Below, in pieces: positions 61,819 to 64,000 of a stretch of 64,000 bases of DNA. Every line of letters starts with the position of its first letter. Position 1 is the first letter of the stretch. Origin of the DNA: Virgibacillus profundi (GTDB lineage Bacteria; Bacillota; Bacilli; Bacillales; Amphibacillaceae); the NCBI RefSeq assembly GCF_002287375.1, contig NZ_NPOA01000001.1, forward strand, positions 620,001-684,000. The letters run 5' to 3'. Made by a program: the position numbers and the translations under genes. The notes beneath the pieces were generated by a model that saw nothing but the letters and a program-made list of their open reading frames with translations, searched no databases and was not told where the DNA came from.

Positions 61819-62781
61819 TCACGCCATCAATGCAACCATCAAAGCCTTCTGTGCATGAAGTCTATTCTCTGCCTGCTGAAAAACAACGGATTGTTTACCG
61901 TCAATTACTTCAGCTGATACCTCTTCTCCCCGATGTGCAGGGAGACAATGCATGAAGATGGCGTCTTTCGCAGCATGGGAGAATAATTCCTCGTTTACCT
62001 GAAATTCTGCAAATTGCTGTTCACGTATTTTTTGCTCCTGTTCCTGTCCCATACTAGCCCAAACATCTGTATAAAGAGCATCCGCATTTCGAACAGCACG
62101 GACTGGATCTTCGGTGACTTCTACTTTGCTTCCTTTTTTAGCAGCGATTGTCTTCGCTTTTTGTATCACTTCATAATCAGGCTGATATTCAGCAGGTGTA
62201 GCAATACTGATGTCCATTCCAATGATCGCTGCACCCAGCATTAAAGAATGTGCCACATTATTTCCGTCACCAATATAGGCAAGCTTCACATTTTTAAGAT
62301 TGCCCTTTACTTCCTGAATGGTTTGAAAATCAGCCAACACCTGACATGGATGGTACAGATCAGTTAACCCGTTAATTACCGGAATACTGGCATTTTCGGC
62401 AAGTTCTTCGACAGTTTCCTGAGAAAATGTCCGAATCATGATTCCGTCAAGATAGCCTGATAGCACTTTTGCCGTATCCGGAATCGGTTCTCCTCTTCCC
62501 ATTTGAATATCGTCAGAGCTCAGAAATAATCCCATTCCGCCAAGCTGGTAAATTCCAGTTTCAAAAGATACCCTTGTTCTCGTCGATGCTTTTTCAAAAA
62601 TTATCCCAAGCGTTTTGCCTTTTAATGGCTGATAAAGCACTCCTGATTTCTGTTTTGCTTTTAATTCATGAGCTGTTTCCAATATATATAGCAACTCTTC
62701 CTCACCATAGTCTGCAAGTGTTAGGAAGTCACGTCCTGAAAGATTGGGTTCGGGGTTAATATCATCCGCTTTTAATTCCAT
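61819..62781 (-). CDS. argF: Ornithine carbamoyltransferase ArgF
   Basis: This 320-residue enzyme makes citrulline from ornithine and carbamoyl phosphate. The carbamoyl phosphate loop is KASTRTRVSFE. LYHPCQVLADF and FMHCLPAHRGEEV carry the conserved HPCQ and HCLP motifs. The second domain starts KNVKLAYIGDGNNVAHSLM. ATG 62781 has GGAGAG upstream and is preferred over GTG 62790. It follows argH by 25 bp, on the same transcript. Confidence 0.95.
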   Translation of the reverse strand: MELKADDINPEPNLSGRDFLTLADYGEEELLYILETAHELKAKQKSGVLYQPLKGKTLGIIFEKASTRTRVSFETGIYQLGGMGLFLSSDDIQMGRGEPIPDTAKVLSGYLDGIMIRTFSQETVEELAENASIPVINGLTDLYHPCQVLADFQTIQEVKGNLKNVKLAYIGDGNNVAHSLMLGAAIIGMDISIATPAEYQPDYEVIQKAKTIAAKKGSKVEVTEDPVRAVRNADALYTDVWASMGQEQEQKIREQQFAEFQVNEELFSHAAKDAIFMHCLPAHRGEEVSAEVIDGKQSVVFQQAENRLHAQKALMVALMA

Positions 62782-62806
62782 GTTAACCACTCTCCATTAA
62801 TGATTG

Positions 62807-64000
62807 TTATTCAGCTGACGGCTGTTTATTTTTCTGCTGCTCGATCCAAGCCTTTGAATCTGCAAGATAACTTTGAGCGATTTCAAGCTGCTCCTCTACC
62901 CGATTTTTCGCTGTCCCGCCAGCTACATTACGTGCATTGACAACAGCTTCCGGTGTAAGTACATCTAAAATATCAGCCTCAATCAACTCGGAGAACGACT
63001 GAAATTCCTGAAGGCTCAAATTCAGTAAATATTTATCGTTCTGGATACAATGTAACACAATCTGCCCAACAACCGCATGGGATTCTCTGAATGGCATCCC
63101 TTTCCCAACGAGGTAATCCGCTAAATCCGTTGCATTGGAAAAATCATTGCTTACAGCTTCGTACATGTTTTCTTTCTTCACAGTCATGGTTTCAATCATT
63201 GGGGCAAATAAAGCCAGTGCCCCCTTCAATGTATCCACCGTATCAAACATGCCTTCCTTATCTTCCTGCATGTCTTTATTATATGCCAGTGGCAGTCCTT
63301 TTAATGTTGTCAGCATCCCAATTAAATGGCCATACACCCGGCCAGTCTTTCCTCTTACAAGTTCCGCTACATCCGGGTTTTTCTTCTGTGGCATCATACT
63401 GCTTCCTGTAGAAAATGCGTCATCCAGTTCAATGAAATTAAATTCAGCACTGGACCATTGCACAAGCTCCTCACAAAGTCGGGAAAGATGCATGGAAATC
63501 ATGGAGGAATTTGATAGAAACTCCACCACAAAGTCCCTGTCACTGACTGCGTCCAGACTGTTTTCGCAAATTCCATCAAATCCTAACTGATCTGCAACAA
63601 ATTGCCTGTCAATCGGAAACGTTGTACCAGCTAATGCACCTGCTCCAAGGGGGGATTTATTTACCCGCTTCAAGCTGTCCATCAGTCTTTCCAGGTCACG
63701 TTGAAGCATGAAAACATATGCCATCATGTGATGTGCAAACAAAACAGGCTGGGCTCTTTGCAAATGTGTATAGCCAGGCAAAACAGTTTCCAGATTCTCT
63801 GTAGCCTGTTTTTGCAGTGACTCCTGTACATCCACAAGCAGCTGGCTGATTTCGATTAATGCATCCCTCAGGTATAGGCGCATATCCAGTGCCACCTGAT
63901 CATTTCGGCTTCTGCCTGTGTGCAGCTTTCCACCGACAGGACCGACTTCTTCAATCAGCAGTTTTTCAACATTCATATGAATATCTTCATGTTCTTCACT
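62807..64000 (-). CDS. argH: Argininosuccinate lyase ArgH, N-terminus cut by window
   Basis: The gene runs off the right end. 397 codons are visible, and the frame continues through [15 protein letters not shown] at the edge, so the annotated start lies outside. Fumarase-superfamily signature [12 protein letters not shown] (catalytic Ser loop) is present, as are [19 protein letters not shown] and [17 protein letters not shown]. It splits argininosuccinate into arginine and fumarate. The C-terminal tail ([11 protein letters not shown]) is slightly extended. An argG gene is expected further upstream. Confidence 0.95.
   Translation of the reverse strand, partial: SEEHEDIHMNVEKLLIEEVGPVGGKLHTGRSRNDQVALDMRLYLRDALIEISQLLVDVQESLQKQATENLETVLPGYTHLQRAQPVLFAHHMMAYVFMLQRDLERLMDSLKRVNKSPLGAGALAGTTFPIDRQFVADQLGFDGICENSLDAVSDRDFVVEFLSNSSMISMHLSRLCEELVQWSSAEFNFIELDDAFSTGSSMMPQKKNPDVAELVRGKTGRVYGHLIGMLTTLKGLPLAYNKDMQEDKEGMFDTVDTLKGALALFAPMIETMTVKKENMYEAVSNDFSNATDLADYLVGKGMPFRESHAVVGQIVLHCIQNDKYLLNLSLQEFQSFSELIEADILDVLTPEAVVNARNVAGGTAKNRVEEQLEIAQSYLADSKAWIEQQKNKQPSAE

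Overview
The window looks like a low-GC Gram-positive chromosome segment from a moderately halophilic or alkaliphilic member of the Bacillaceae (Oceanobacillus/Virgibacillus-like). The grounds are strong AGGAGG ribosome binding sites with frequent TTG and GTG starts, a complete Mrp Na+/H+ antiporter operon, a NaChBac-type sodium channel, DesK/DesR/Des, a GlcT/PtsG antitermination module, an S-box riboswitch, and the GC-rich intergenic repeats common in this family. No rRNA or tRNA gene, transposase, prophage or CRISPR array was seen.

Layout. 1-4.9 kb: an epsABC-like exopolysaccharide operon on the minus strand, with palindromes that read as back-to-back SinR half-sites, and a frameshifted acetyltransferase gene upstream. 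4.9-8.3 kb: a luciferase-like oxidoreductase, a voltage-gated Na+ channel and a CYP152 peroxygenase. 8.8-11 kb: two DUF1538 membrane proteins co-transcribed with a tandem PII-like protein. 11-18.4 kb: a small exporter, HtpX, and mrpABCDEFG. 18.4-19.5 kb: a repeat-rich gap. 19.5-23 kb: a stress protein, a thioesterase, an NDH-2-like flavoprotein and a secreted 28-residue-repeat protein. 23-26.3 kb: des-desK-desR with a DesR-like operator. 26.3-33.6 kb: CoA pyrophosphatase, cidAB, a YpvA-type helicase, an orphan purC, a sigma factor, an SRPBCC-PDZ fusion and small proteins. 33.8-38.4 kb: metA with an S-box leader, a CwlC-like amidase, GmhB, a PH-domain protein and a YhhN protein. 38.4-44.7 kb: a transglutaminase lipoprotein and a PadR-controlled ABC transporter operon. 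45-48.1 kb: duplicated FMN reductases, then a FixH-like lipoprotein beside an HTH-NosL regulator. 48.4-51.6 kb: glcT-ptsG. 52-56.2 kb: a quinone oxidoreductase and an alkylation-repair cluster (alkA, an endonuclease III-like gene, ogt, adaA). 56.4-61.3 kb: assorted enzymes and membrane proteins. 61.8-64 kb: argF and argH, the latter cut by the window edge.

Three observations stand out. (i) Two intergenic loci about 9.5 kb apart carry converging arrays of a 9-bp core (AGTTGAGAG) repeated at exactly 21 bp, with 3+5 and 8+3 copies and the same 32-bp centre-to-centre step. (ii) A sigma factor gene and a distant cell-wall amidase gene share a 36-bp promoter-like block with 31 identical bases, suggesting an autoregulated sigma factor and its target. 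(iii) An HTH domain fused to a NosL-like metal-binding domain lies beside a FixH/YtkA-like lipoprotein, suggesting an uncharacterised metal-responsive pair. The DUF1538-DUF1538-(PII)2 operon is a fourth candidate for an undescribed transport and regulation system.
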